From positions 1-64,000 of the forward strand of contig NZ_CAKKLV010000027.1 in NCBI RefSeq assembly GCF_918698115.1: a DNA stretch of 64,000 nt, given 5' to 3'. Source of the stretch: Peribacillus sp. Bi96. Its GTDB lineage: Bacteria > Bacillota > Bacilli > Bacillales > DSM-1321. Made by a program: the position numbers and the translations under genes. The notes beneath the pieces were generated by a model, which was not told where the DNA came from, did no database searches, and saw only the letters and a list, made by a program, of their open reading frames with translations. Shown here in pieces: positions 39,585 to 48,061 of the stretch; positions within the stretch are counted from its first letter, which is position 1; each line of letters opens with the position of its first letter.

Positions 39585-39779
39585 CTAGTGGGTTCTTGAT
39601 TGTTCACATACATCGGTATGTGAACGACCATGTTTGTATGGGAGCTTAAACAAATTATCCATAACAGCAGTAACACAATCTTCACAATAATAATTGACGA
39701 AATCTCTCCCTTGTTCAAAAAGCGGTGTCATGGTATCTATGTCAGCCCATTTAAAACAGTACATACACATTTGCCTCAT
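39585..39779 (-). CDS. Small cysteine-motif protein (64 residues)
   Basis: The protein begins MRQMCMYCFKWADIDTMTPL and contains a second pair in YYCEDC, giving two CxxC motifs 25-30 residues apart, consistent with a zinc-binding knuckle. An AAAAGGAGTG ribosome site precedes the ATG at good spacing. No family name is recognised. It stands alone between intergenic stretches. A similar small CxxC protein is encoded at 59961-60134. Confidence 0.72.
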   Translation of the reverse strand: MRQMCMYCFKWADIDTMTPLFEQGRDFVNYYCEDCVTAVMDNLFKLPYKHGRSHTDVCEQSRTH

Positions 39780-40342
39780 GATATATCACTCCTTTTTTTA
39801 TGCTGGGAAATAATCAAAAGAAGAATATGTGCTACTTGTCGACATTATTCATGACACGAAACTCTTTCGTAAAGAACCCTACAACCTAAAAAATTATGGT
39901 AGAAAGGGCTAGGGAATAAACTGATATCCATATATATACCACTTATCCTGAGTATTAAACCTCCCCCAAAAACATTATTCGAATTAATAAACTAGATTAA
40001 TGATAGTAGTCCACAACTCATTTTACCTGCTCAAATATATTCAGATATTAGCTGTTTTCTCCTGTTCTCCATACTCTAATCCTTCTATCCATAGGTTAAC
40101 TAATTGGACACCCTTGATTAATTCATATTTATCATCGGGTCATTTACGTTTTTGCTACATTATCTTTGAACCTCTAAAACAGGTCAAAGAAATATTAAAT
40201 AAATTAGTAATTTGTTTATTGCGAAACGTTAGGAATGAATATATAATTACGGACAAGACCTTTATTATCCGTAAATAAAACGGAGGTAGAATTTGGCTTA
40301 TTACCAACTCAATTATCTCAATATTAAGAAAAGGGGGCCATC
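39780..40342. other. Regulatory region upstream of the MFS/M20 operon
   Basis: About 560 bp. It contains a TTACGGA/TCCGTAA inverted repeat at 40247-40274 and a short upstream reading frame at 40293-40361 with a strong ribosome site. The remainder is AT-rich with no supported gene. Confidence 0.5.
40247..40274. promoter_or_regulatory. TTACGGA/TCCGTAA inverted repeat, candidate operator
   Basis: Exact 7-bp arms separated by 14 bp lie about 70 bp upstream of the MFS start codon. TCCGT elements also occur twice (44624-44628 and 44643-44647) upstream of the regulator gene that starts at 44508, suggesting a shared binding protein. Confidence 0.4.
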
Positions 40343-40361
40343 ATGGAGAATGTACAGATGA
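40293..40361 (+). CDS. Possible 22-residue leader peptide overlapping the MFS start
   Basis: A TTG codon stands 6-7 nt after CGGAGGTAGAA and opens a frame encoding MAYYQLNYLNIKKRGPSWRM plus two residues. The frame runs through the MFS ribosome site and stops 19 nt inside the MFS gene. The strong ribosome site is the main evidence. It could couple or modulate translation of the transporter. Confidence 0.4.
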   Translation: MAYYQLNYLNIKKRGPSWRMYR

Positions 40362-41587
40362 GCAATGGTAAACGTAATTTCATTTTTTCGTTGCTATTTC
40401 TTGGATGGATTGTTGATTCATTAACGTTGTTTGGTATGAATGTAGCCATCATACCTATTAGTAAAGAATTGCACTTATCGCAAACGCAGAGTGGTATGGT
40501 AATTAGTAGCTTCTGGTTAAGTAGTGCGTGTATGACTCTTATTGCAGGGTGGTTTGCAGACAAGTTTGGTTCGAGAAAAGTTATTGTAATAGCAGTATTC
40601 ATCATATCTCTATTTTCATTGTTAACGGGTATGGTTGGGTCATTTGTAGCGATTTTAGCCATTCGATTGATTCTTGGATTAGGTGATGGGGGATTGCCCA
40701 CCGGGAGCAGTGTTGCTATTACGGAAATTTACAAAAGAAAAGTTCGGGCAAGAGTCAAGTCAATGTTACTTGCTGCTCAGTTAATTGGTGGGGTGCTCGC
40801 TTTATATATTTCTGGTTTAATCGCAGATACTTGGGGCTGGCGAGCCATGTTTTACCTTATTGGTGGCGTCGGTCTTGTCGTAACACTATTATTATTTAAA
40901 TATTACCATCCACCGAAGGTTGTTAAAACAACACAAGATGGTAAAATCCAGCCAAAAATCCCGATGAAAGACTTATATAAAAGTAAGCTACTATGGGTCC
41001 TTGTCATTATGTACTTTTGTTCAAGTATTGTGCATTGGGGCTTCTCATCATGGCTACCGTCTTATTTGGAGCAAACCCGTGGTTTAAATTTAAAGACAGT
41101 TGGCTCTCTTGCTATGATTCCACAAGCATTTGGATTGTTATCTGCTATTTTAACAGGATATTTAATTGATAAATCGTTGGCAGGTAAAGAAAAGTTCATC
41201 GTATTAATTGGTGCAGTTATATCAGGCATTTTTTTATTCTTAATGTTTAAGGCACCTTCTATTCAATTAGCCATTATCTATCAAAGTATTTTCTCTTTCG
41301 GAGATTCAGCGATTGCTATGGCGATTATATCTATTCCGCTTAAATACGTATCGCAAAATGTAATTGGATCCTTTATGGGAACGATGTATTTTACTGGAGG
41401 ATTGGCAGGATTTATTGCTCCAACAGCGATGGGCATACTTATAGATGCATTTGAAGGATCGTTCCAAGCGGCGTTCATCTTCCTGATAGGCGCATTAGTT
41501 CTAGTATTAATTTGTGCGATATTGTTTAAATTACCGAAACATAATACCAGCATTTATGAAAGCGCTTCACTAGAAGTAAAAGCATAA
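40343..41587 (+). CDS. MFS transporter
   Basis: The 414-residue protein has 12 hydrophobic helices and the major facilitator loop AGWFADKFGSRKVIVIAV (motif A, about 66-83). A second GYLIDKSLAGKEKF loop lies in the C-terminal half. An AAAGGGGG ribosome site precedes the ATG. It is followed 55 nt later by an M20 peptidase-family amidohydrolase, so it probably imports an N-acyl amino acid, a peptide-like compound or a p-aminobenzoyl-glutamate-like substrate. The exact substrate cannot be told. Confidence 0.85.
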   Translation: MENVQMSNGKRNFIFSLLFLGWIVDSLTLFGMNVAIIPISKELHLSQTQSGMVISSFWLSSACMTLIAGWFADKFGSRKVIVIAVFIISLFSLLTGMVGSFVAILAIRLILGLGDGGLPTGSSVAITEIYKRKVRARVKSMLLAAQLIGGVLALYISGLIADTWGWRAMFYLIGGVGLVVTLLLFKYYHPPKVVKTTQDGKIQPKIPMKDLYKSKLLWVLVIMYFCSSIVHWGFSSWLPSYLEQTRGLNLKTVGSLAMIPQAFGLLSAILTGYLIDKSLAGKEKFIVLIGAVISGIFLFLMFKAPSIQLAIIYQSIFSFGDSAIAMAIISIPLKYVSQNVIGSFMGTMYFTGGLAGFIAPTAMGILIDAFEGSFQAAFIFLIGALVLVLICAILFKLPKHNTSIYESASLEVKA

Positions 41588-41642
41588 GTCCTATTAATTG
41601 TAAAAAAATCTCATATTATAATGCTATCTAGGGGTGAAAGAA

Positions 41643-43064
41643 ATGGATTATCGCAATCGATTATCAGAGATAATAGAAGAAAAGCGTGAAAAGCTTATTC
41701 AAGTGAGTGATAAAATCTGGAGTTATGCGGAAACAGGCTTCGAAGAGTTTAAATCAGCAGAATTATTATGTCAAACGTTAGAAGAAGAAGGATTCTCTGT
41801 TGAAAAAGGTGTGGGAAATATCGAAACTGCTTTTATTGGCAGTTTCGGAAGCGGAAAACCAATTATAGGCTTTTTAGGAGAATTTGATGCCCTTTCAGGG
41901 TTAAGTCAGGCTGGTGGTGTTCCACATTTCAATCCTGATAAAATTGGCGGTAATGGACATGGGTGTGGCCATAACTTACTAGGAACAGGTGCACTAGCTT
42001 CAGCCTTAGCACTCCGTTATTATATGGAAGAAAACAACATTAAAGGTACAGTTCGTTACTACGGTTGCCCTGGAGAGGAAATTGGTGGCGGTAAGACGTT
42101 CATGGTAAGAGAAGGATTGTTCGATGATGTAGACTTTGCATTATGTTGGCATCCTGGAACACGCAATAACGTTATGTCGATGGCATCCCTCGCTTGTTAC
42201 GAAGTTTACTTCAAGTTCAAAGGGAAGAGTGCCCATGCAGCAGGCAGTCCGCATTTAGGAAGAAGTGCCCTTGATGCAGTTGAACTCATGAACGTTGGCG
42301 TGAACTATTTACGTGAACATATTATTCCCGAAGCAAGAGTACACTATGCGATTACGAATACTGGTGGTTTTTCACCAAATGTCGTCCAAGCAGATGCAGA
42401 AGTCTTATATTTTGTAAGAGCTCCTCGCGTCTCACAAACAGAAGAAGTTTACCAACGTGTTTGTGCTATTGCCAAAGGTGCAGCTCTAATGACTGGAACA
42501 GAAGTGGAAATAGATTTTGCATCAGCTCTCTCTAACGTAATACCGAATACAACATTAGAAAAAATTATGTATGATAACTTCGTTGCATTAGGTGTGCCTA
42601 AACATGATGAAGATGATCTCCAATTTGCAAGAACTATTCGTGAATCGCTTTCAGAAGCTGACAAAAAGTTAGAAGTGCAAATGAATAAAGAATTAGCTGG
42701 AAAGGCCTTATCGGATGTCATTGACTCATTTATATCTGCAAATGGATCAATGACAGGTTCTACAGATGTTGGGGATGTAAGCTGGATCGTTCCAACAGTA
42801 CAATGTATGACAGTTTGTGAAGCACTAGGGACACCATTCCATACATGGCAATTCGTTGCAACTGGAACAACTTCTATCGCTCATAAAGGCATGCTTCACG
42901 CCGGAAAAGTGATGGCGGCAACAGCAGTAGAAGTACTCAATCGCCCTGAGATAATTGAAAAGGCAAAAGCAGAGTTAGTTGAGCTTCGTGATGGTGAAGA
43001 ATACGTTTCACCATTACCAGCCGAAGTTAAGAAATATAAAGTACGTATTTTACAAAACACATAA
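41643..43064 (+). CDS. M20 family amidohydrolase (AbgB-like)
   Basis: The roughly 473-residue metallo-hydrolase cleaves amide bonds of acylated amino acids or p-aminobenzoyl-glutamate-like compounds. Metal and catalytic residues are visible in GFLGEFDALSG, GGNGHGCGHNLLGTG, YYGCPGEEIGGGKTF and the dimerisation-domain histidine in KFKGKSAHAAGSPHLGRSAL. The long C-terminal part and the PTVQCMTVC segment resemble AbgB. The frame opens at GTG 41634, but ATG 41643 is better spaced from AGGGGTGAAAG. It pairs with the MFS gene upstream. Confidence 0.88.
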   Translation: MDYRNRLSEIIEEKREKLIQVSDKIWSYAETGFEEFKSAELLCQTLEEEGFSVEKGVGNIETAFIGSFGSGKPIIGFLGEFDALSGLSQAGGVPHFNPDKIGGNGHGCGHNLLGTGALASALALRYYMEENNIKGTVRYYGCPGEEIGGGKTFMVREGLFDDVDFALCWHPGTRNNVMSMASLACYEVYFKFKGKSAHAAGSPHLGRSALDAVELMNVGVNYLREHIIPEARVHYAITNTGGFSPNVVQADAEVLYFVRAPRVSQTEEVYQRVCAIAKGAALMTGTEVEIDFASALSNVIPNTTLEKIMYDNFVALGVPKHDEDDLQFARTIRESLSEADKKLEVQMNKELAGKALSDVIDSFISANGSMTGSTDVGDVSWIVPTVQCMTVCEALGTPFHTWQFVATGTTSIAHKGMLHAGKVMAATAVEVLNRPEIIEKAKAELVELRDGEEYVSPLPAEVKKYKVRILQNT

Positions 43065-43215
43065 TGCAGGAGAATGGAGAGCACAAGTAGTAATGTGCTC
43101 TTCTTTCGGGTGATATAAACCCTCCTTGCCACGCAGACTATCATCTGGACAAAAAATACAAACTGGAGATTGCTATGTTTATTTTTTTCTCGCTTTTTGT
43201 AATCTGTTAACTGAG

Positions 43216-44508
43216 TTAAAAATGTGAAATCTTATATATCTTTCGTGGTCGTCCTCGTGTGTGCGGCTTCTCCTCGGCAACAACCTGCGCATACCCTTTC
43301 TCCTCAAGTACTGTTAAAATTCTACGGGCACTCCTTGGAGTAATCTGCATATAGTTTGCAAGCTCATTTGCATTAAGTTCATCACTTGATAATTTCTTTA
43401 GAGAAGATTTCAGTTTATTTAATGTTATAACACTAAGTGATGTTTGTTGACTTATCGATTCTAATTGTTCTGATATATAGGAATACGTAAGTTGCTCCGG
43501 CTTTCCTAACGGACCTGCTATCTTTTTATCATCAAAACAAACCATCCATGAGCCTTTTCCACATTCTTTCGCGTGTAATAAGGCGTTTCCTGCATTAATT
43601 TCAGCATCATATACAGTCTGTCCTATCCCAATTCCACAAGTAACTGCTTCTTTACTGGCCTGATCAAAATCATCGATATCTGGTATCTGACTGAAATTCC
43701 CCGTTATATCCTGTAAGAGTCCTCTGGTGGTAAAAATAACATAGCGTCCAAATCCTGAAGGTTTAATCGAACCATGTACTTTTTTTGTATAGGAGAGCAA
43801 CTTTTCCATATACTTAATCTCGATTCTAAAAATCTCATCAGTAGAAAATGTATCCTTAATCAGTCCAACAAAAGAATCAATTTCAATGATCTGTACCGCA
43901 ATCTGGGTAGCCTTAAAATGTAACATTTCATAAGTGCGAAGTATATTGGTAACCACTGCCTCAACGGCCATTGATGATGGAAGAGTTCGATAAGCAGGAA
44001 CTCCAAGGCGTAGAAGTTCATGGTGGATAGGGTGGCCAGTGATTGCAGCTTTGGTTTGACCACTTTTCCAAAGGTCAAAATGATATTGCACTAATCCTTC
44101 TAAAGAAATCATTTCCGATTCTACAAATCTTGGCTTACGTTTTATCCCTGCCTCCTGTAAGGCTTGTTCCCACGTAGAGACATCGCTTGAATCAAAACTG
44201 ATTTCATCAACCTCGATTTTTTGTTCATATAATACTTGCAAAACCGTTTTGTACAGAGTAGAACCTGTATATTTCACGTAAAATACAGGGGCTTCAATCC
44301 GTTTCCAGTCCTGTACTATTTTATAAGTGATCGGACCTGAACAAAGCCACATATCGACTTCTTCTAAAATAGGAGATACCTTCTTATTTAAGTCCTCTTC
44401 TGATAGACACTCAATGGGTATACAAATGATTTCCGGATATTTAATGATAACGGACTGGATAATTTCAAAGGAGTCTGCTACACCTAACAGCCCTAGACGA
44501 ATTTTCAA
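43216..44508 (-). CDS. Transcriptional regulator with nucleotide-cyclase-like domain and C-terminal helix-turn-helix
   Basis: The 430-residue protein begins with TTG behind GAGGAGGGG. Residues about 1-150 look like an alpha/beta ligand domain. Residues about 215-345 contain FGRYVIFTTRG and a GIGIGQTVYDAEINAGNALL helix that recall degenerate GGDEF or GTP-cyclohydrolase-III-type folds. Residues about 365-430 hold a winged helix-turn-helix (LANYMQITPRSARRILTVLE) and a basic RGRPRKIY tail. It converges on the MFS/M20 operon and shares TCCGT motifs with it, so it may regulate that cassette. No named family is certain. Confidence 0.72.
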   Translation of the reverse strand: MKIRLGLLGVADSFEIIQSVIIKYPEIICIPIECLSEEDLNKKVSPILEEVDMWLCSGPITYKIVQDWKRIEAPVFYVKYTGSTLYKTVLQVLYEQKIEVDEISFDSSDVSTWEQALQEAGIKRKPRFVESEMISLEGLVQYHFDLWKSGQTKAAITGHPIHHELLRLGVPAYRTLPSSMAVEAVVTNILRTYEMLHFKATQIAVQIIEIDSFVGLIKDTFSTDEIFRIEIKYMEKLLSYTKKVHGSIKPSGFGRYVIFTTRGLLQDITGNFSQIPDIDDFDQASKEAVTCGIGIGQTVYDAEINAGNALLHAKECGKGSWMVCFDDKKIAGPLGKPEQLTYSYISEQLESISQQTSLSVITLNKLKSSLKKLSSDELNANELANYMQITPRSARRILTVLEEKGYAQVVAEEKPHTRGRPRKIYKISHF

Positions 44509-44861
44509 GAATGCCCCTCCTCTTTTAACCCCTAAGTTGCTTTATAAACTCAATTTCCATTCTAATCTAATTATATCAAAAGTATATAGCAGAAAAACCT
44601 CTTTTAAGGCTTCACCTTATCTATCCGTACTAACCCTATTCATCCGTGCAGGTAAATTAAAATAAGTAAAGCTAATTAAGCCTCACCCATCCATATAAAA
44701 AAACAACTAAACCAAGGTTTAAATAGGCTTGGTTTAGTTGTTTTACTTAATGATGAATCAACTATATATAAATAAAAAAATTAGAATTGGACAGGTTCTT
44801 GGAATCCCAAAACACAACATTGAAATCCCCCCCAGTTTTGTATATTAAAAAGATATCTCGT
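44509..44861. other. Promoter region of the regulator and a bidirectional terminator
   Basis: About 350 bp. It contains two TCCGT motifs 19 bp apart near 44624 and 44643, and the strong hairpin at 44697-44747. The rest has no recognisable gene. Confidence 0.45.
44697..44747. terminator. Bidirectional terminator-like hairpin
   Basis: AAACAACTAAACCAAG pairs exactly with CTTGGTTTAGTTGTTT, flanked by A and T runs. It is not directly adjacent to a gene end, so it may be left from a lost gene. Confidence 0.75.
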
Positions 44862-44942
44862 TCATTGAAACCTTTTCCCATATGGCTTGAGTTGTTGTCC
44901 TTCATTTTGATCTTTGCTACTAACTCTTATGTATCCGAATTT
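44862..44942 (-). pseudogene. Serine recombinase (resolvase) N-terminal relic
   Basis: The minus strand encodes KFGYIRVSSKDQNEGQQL, the catalytic N-terminal strand of resolvase/invertase proteins with its nucleophilic serine. It ends after nine more residues at TGA. The codon before it is CAT, not a start. Only about 27 of roughly 190 residues remain. ACGAACGTTTT and CGTTCG repeats upstream resemble a res site. Confidence 0.8.
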
Positions 44943-44970
44943 ATGAACATCATTTCTTTTCCTTCTACCT

Positions 44971-45010
44971 TTTAAAACGTTCGTAAAATACTTTGAAATA
45001 TTACCGAACG
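44971..45010. other. Possible res recombination site remnant
   Basis: AAAACGTTCGT and, 21 bp further, ACCGAACG form an inverted CGTTCG/CGAACG pair directly upstream of the resolvase relic. This is where such genes carry their own recombination site. It is inferred from position and symmetry only. Confidence 0.35.
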
Positions 45011-45057
45011 ATAAAATTAATTGGATTTTATCAAAACATCTTTTAGAATATTGGTGT

Positions 45058-45987
45058 CTAGCTCCCACGGACAGAACGTGCTTGTACCAAAATTTCTTTT
45101 GAAATCTGATTTGAAGCGTTAGGAACTTTTCGGTTCTCATAATTAATCATATCTGAAGAATAAACCATGATACTCACAACTCCTCCTTGTGTTCTAGCTC
45201 GGATAAGGATAGGTTGATTGTACTTGTTTTTAAAGCTAAAATCAGGACCATTCCAGCTTACTGTAGCATCTCGGCCAGATGGAACATAAGGAACGCTCCT
45301 AGTATGGGAATAGCGTTGAATAGTTTGCAACCCTGCATTGTCGATAGCGTTAAACAGGGTGGATGACACCTGACAGATCCCTCCACCAATCCCTTCAGAA
45401 AATTCTCCTTCAACAATAACCCGAGCGAGCATATATCCTTTGTCTCCTGTTCTCCTGCCAACGGCCTGGTTAAAAGAAAACGTCTCTCCTGGAAAAACGA
45501 CATAATTATTAATCGCTTTTGTAGCAAGCGATATATTATTTGAACGATTTTTATTGCCCTCATTAAAATAGGTTCTATATTCACCTATTTTTTTCACACG
45601 AATCTGAGCAAGCAATTCGATGTCAACTTTTGGATAAATAGCAAGCAAAGGTACTTCTACTTTGTTTGCTTTATTACTATACAAAAAGGAATAAAAATGC
45701 TCATCAAACGCCTGATGGTAAAGCTTATAACCTACCCGCCCATGTAGAATATTACCATGTTTATCGATAGTTGCATTTACAGGTTTTTGGTACACTTGTC
45801 GGTCAAGTTTTTCGATAAACTGATTGTATTTATCCAAGTCCATCATAGGAACATTTAGTAAGGGTATAGTAACATCAGCACGGTTGACACTGGCAATGGT
45901 TTGTCCATGTTGAGTTACAGATAAGCTTTCAGAGATATTCACTTGTTGAACGAATAGTAAAATTCCGACAATCCATGTTAATCTCAA
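45058..45987 (-). CDS. VanW-like protein (secreted)
   Basis: The roughly 309-residue protein has an N-terminal hydrophobic helix, a domain resembling the peptidoglycan-associated PG_binding_4 type, and a VanW domain. The VanW domain includes NNYVVFPGETFSFNQAVGRR and GGGICQVSSTLFNAIDNAGL (about 165-230), the defining segments. VanW proteins accompany vancomycin resistance clusters and many cell-wall loci, but their biochemical role is unknown. TTG 45987 is 7 nt after GGTGGGGGG and is the likely start. It is about 45 nt downstream of a second secreted protein on the same strand, probably in one operon. Confidence 0.85.
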   Translation of the reverse strand: MRLTWIVGILLFVQQVNISESLSVTQHGQTIASVNRADVTIPLLNVPMMDLDKYNQFIEKLDRQVYQKPVNATIDKHGNILHGRVGYKLYHQAFDEHFYSFLYSNKANKVEVPLLAIYPKVDIELLAQIRVKKIGEYRTYFNEGNKNRSNNISLATKAINNYVVFPGETFSFNQAVGRRTGDKGYMLARVIVEGEFSEGIGGGICQVSSTLFNAIDNAGLQTIQRYSHTRSVPYVPSGRDATVSWNGPDFSFKNKYNQPILIRARTQGGVVSIMVYSSDMINYENRKVPNASNQISKEILVQARSVRGS

Positions 45988-46047
45988 TTGAATGCCCCCC
46001 ACCCTAAGTTGGATTTATCATTTCATGTATACCTTTCTTCATAAATC

Positions 46048-46902
46048 CTATTTTAAGGCTTCATAGAGCGCATCTTGATCAATGAACCAACCATCAGTCA
46101 AACTTTCCCTTCGGATCATAAAATGCATAACCTTTATTTCTTTGCCTTCTCTCTTCTTATAAATTGCTACTTGAACGGGTACATCCACTAGAAATACCCC
46201 ATTTAGCTGTTCAGGCGGTTGTCTTAAAGGGTCAACTACTCCAAAATATGAAATATCTTTAACAAGTTTATTAACACGATTCGGATGACTCGGATTTGAT
46301 AAGGTCATCGCTAATAATTTCTGGTTTTCTTGATTAATGGCAATGGTAAAGATACGTATAAGTTCATAGGGACTTACCGTTTGTATATAATCATCAAGCT
46401 TACCAGCCGCTTTCAATACCATTAATTTATGAGAAAGATCTTCGTTTTTCAAACGATGCGTAATGCTTCCAGAGAAATGAACACAGAAATGACCTGAAAA
46501 ACCATTTTGAAGAGCACCAGCCCCATGTGGCATTCCGTGCATAGATGCAGCAATCATTTGATTATTGAGTAATACAATAATGGCTCTTCTATTCCAACTC
46601 CATTTATTATTATAAATTTTCTTCATGATCTGAGTATCTTCTTTGGTTAGTGGCTGTACATCCGCATGATGACTACCTGCTCTTCGTTGTACCTTAAATG
46701 ATAAACCAGTTTCAATATCAATAATGGTGAAATTTGTTTTATTAGGAATAATGTTGTTTGCAATCTCCCAAGGTAACATCTCAATTTTAAAGCTTATGGG
46801 TGCTTCTTCATCTTCCCATTCAATTGCATAGACCGAGTGATCGACCATTAAGACAATAATAAAAATAGCGATAAATACTTGATAACATTTATTTTTTTTC
46901 AT
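46048..46902 (-). CDS. Secreted protein with divergent L,D-transpeptidase-like motif
   Basis: The 284-residue protein has a clear signal peptide (cleavage near SVYA, residue 26) and no later membrane helix. It contains RRAGSHHADVQPLT (73-86) and HGMPHG (122-127), followed by GHFCVHFSGSITH (137-149). H122 and the H138-x-C140 pair are spaced as in YkuD L,D-transpeptidases, whose motif is H, 14-17 residues, then [S/T]HGC. Here Phe replaces the Gly before Cys. It lies upstream of the VanW-like gene with an AGGAGAG ribosome site. I have not seen a secure functional name. A role in cell-wall cross-linking is an inference. Confidence 0.75.
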   Translation of the reverse strand: MKKNKCYQVFIAIFIIVLMVDHSVYAIEWEDEEAPISFKIEMLPWEIANNIIPNKTNFTIIDIETGLSFKVQRRAGSHHADVQPLTKEDTQIMKKIYNNKWSWNRRAIIVLLNNQMIAASMHGMPHGAGALQNGFSGHFCVHFSGSITHRLKNEDLSHKLMVLKAAGKLDDYIQTVSPYELIRIFTIAINQENQKLLAMTLSNPSHPNRVNKLVKDISYFGVVDPLRQPPEQLNGVFLVDVPVQVAIYKKREGKEIKVMHFMIRRESLTDGWFIDQDALYEALK

Positions 46903-47478
46903 TTGATCTCTCCTGCATTTTTTCTTATTATTTCAGGACATAATCAGATGAATACCTTTGAATATTTGGAAATTCTTCAAATTAAACTCCTCCCTGTTCA
47001 TTTAATGTTCTAAACACGGGATTTGAGGGAACCAGTATAAGGCTTAAAAAGACCTTAATTGGTTGGGCTCTTTTAATTTAATCCAAGCATAATCTGAATT
47101 TTTATATGGATTCTGCCCGATAGTTCCATAAAAAAAACTGCCTTAAAGACAGTCCCGATCTTAAGCTAACTCACCTTATCTTTTGGGGTTCATATATTCT
47201 GAAGTCTCAATTCCCCAATGACTGGATACCTCATAAACGTAGAGTAGTAAACTGATATTTCTTTACATTTAGCAAGTCAAACTCACTGGCAAAACAACCG
47301 CCATTTAAAAAATTCATCCGAATATTCATCATCATTAATCGTCATTTCTGTATCAATAATTATCACTCCCGATAATTATGACCTTTTAGGTAACGACAAA
47401 GAGAGGGTACCCCAAGGGAGTACCTCACAATTTGTGGGGCTCTGACCCTTTGGAATAGCCTCTCATTCTTAAACAGTT
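46903..47478. other. Intergenic region with repeat copy and small hairpins
   Basis: About 575 bp. It includes a diverged copy of the dispersed repeat (47112-47175) and a GAGGGTAC/GTACCTC hairpin near 47401-47425. Minus-strand fragments that would encode short peptides such as MTINDDEYSDEFFKWRLFCQ and HWGIETSEYMNPKR are also present; they lack good starts. No complete gene is supported. Confidence 0.4.
47112..47175. repeat. Dispersed intergenic repeat, diverged copy
   Basis: Contains TGCCCGATAGTTCCATAAA, ACTGCCTTAAAGACAG and a CTAACTCACC end, matching the copy at 57768-57853 most closely. Confidence 0.6.
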
Positions 47479-47610
47479 TTACTTAGTTTCAGAATCATTT
47501 TTGCCCATATCTTCAGCTAATTGTTCAAATGATCTGACCTTACCATGTGGATTCTGCGATTGTTTACGATCTTTCCATTGGCGTTCTTGTTGTTGCTTAG
47601 ATTGAGTCAT
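47479..47610 (-). CDS. Small hydrophilic protein (43 residues)
   Basis: The frame runs from ATG 47610, behind AAAGGAG with an 8-nt spacer, to TAA. It encodes a Gln/Lys-rich peptide starting MTQSKQQQERQWKDRKQ and ending in an acidic, Ser-containing tail. It is hydrophilic, without Cys or Trp-rich motifs, and lies just downstream of a spore-protein-like gene on the same strand. It may be another minor spore protein, but I do not recognise the family. Confidence 0.65.
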   Translation of the reverse strand: MTQSKQQQERQWKDRKQSQNPHGKVRSFEQLAEDMGKNDSETK

Positions 47611-47651
47611 CTAAATAAGCTCCTTTACATAAAGTTCAGTAAACAGTTTGA

Positions 47652-47704
47652 AGCATGATAAGCCTCCACCCTTTGTACTCGGTGCAGGCATCACTTATCA
47701 TGAG
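47652..47704 (-). terminator. Hairpin after the spore-protein gene
   Basis: CATGATAAG and CTTATCATG pair across a loop that itself contains a GGTGxAGG/CCTCCACC stem. There is no T run, so terminator function is uncertain. Confidence 0.45.
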
Positions 47705-47724
47705 TCGAGTCTGGCAAGTATTAA

Positions 47725-47907
47725 TTAATGCATGCCTTTCCACTCACCTTGATTTTTAGATGCTTTTTCTTTTTTTGCTTTATTTTTATGTGCTTGATTA
47801 GCGTTTGCACTGCCGAATTCTTTAGAGAATTCTGAATCAGTTTTGCTTGAATCAAATCCTTGTTTGTTCTTTTGGTCTGCATCATTTTTCTTTGTTCGTT
47901 TTGCCAT
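47725..47907 (-). CDS. Gamma-type small acid-soluble spore protein-like
   Basis: The 60-residue hydrophilic protein is rich in Lys, Asn, Ser and Ala and lacks Cys. The segment SEFSKEFGSANANQAHKNKA parallels the SspE repeat (xxYGTEFATETNxxxVKxxNA). SspE-type proteins serve as an amino acid store in the spore core. It is shorter than SspE, which usually has two or more repeats. A GGAGGGGTATTC ribosome site precedes the ATG. The assignment rests on composition and one motif. Confidence 0.6.
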   Translation of the reverse strand: MAKRTKKNDADQKNKQGFDSSKTDSEFSKEFGSANANQAHKNKAKKEKASKNQGEWKGMH

Positions 47908-48061
47908 GAATACCCCTCCTTCTTATCTTTAGTATGAGATCAGAAAGAAGAAATATACCCCGAATTAAAACCGATAGTAACAAGAATCTGTCATGTAATT
48001 CGGGTAAAAAACAAAGTGAATAATAAGTTCCAGTTCGGTTATTTTATAAGGTATACCTACA

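Noticed and set aside
40000..40278. 92-residue plus-strand frame
   Set aside because: No ribosome site, no recognisable domain, and it runs through the likely promoter and operator region of the MFS gene.
47395..47465. Possible structured RNA (GGGTACCCC and GGTACTCC hairpins)
   Set aside because: Only one small stem is clear and no known RNA family consensus was recognised.
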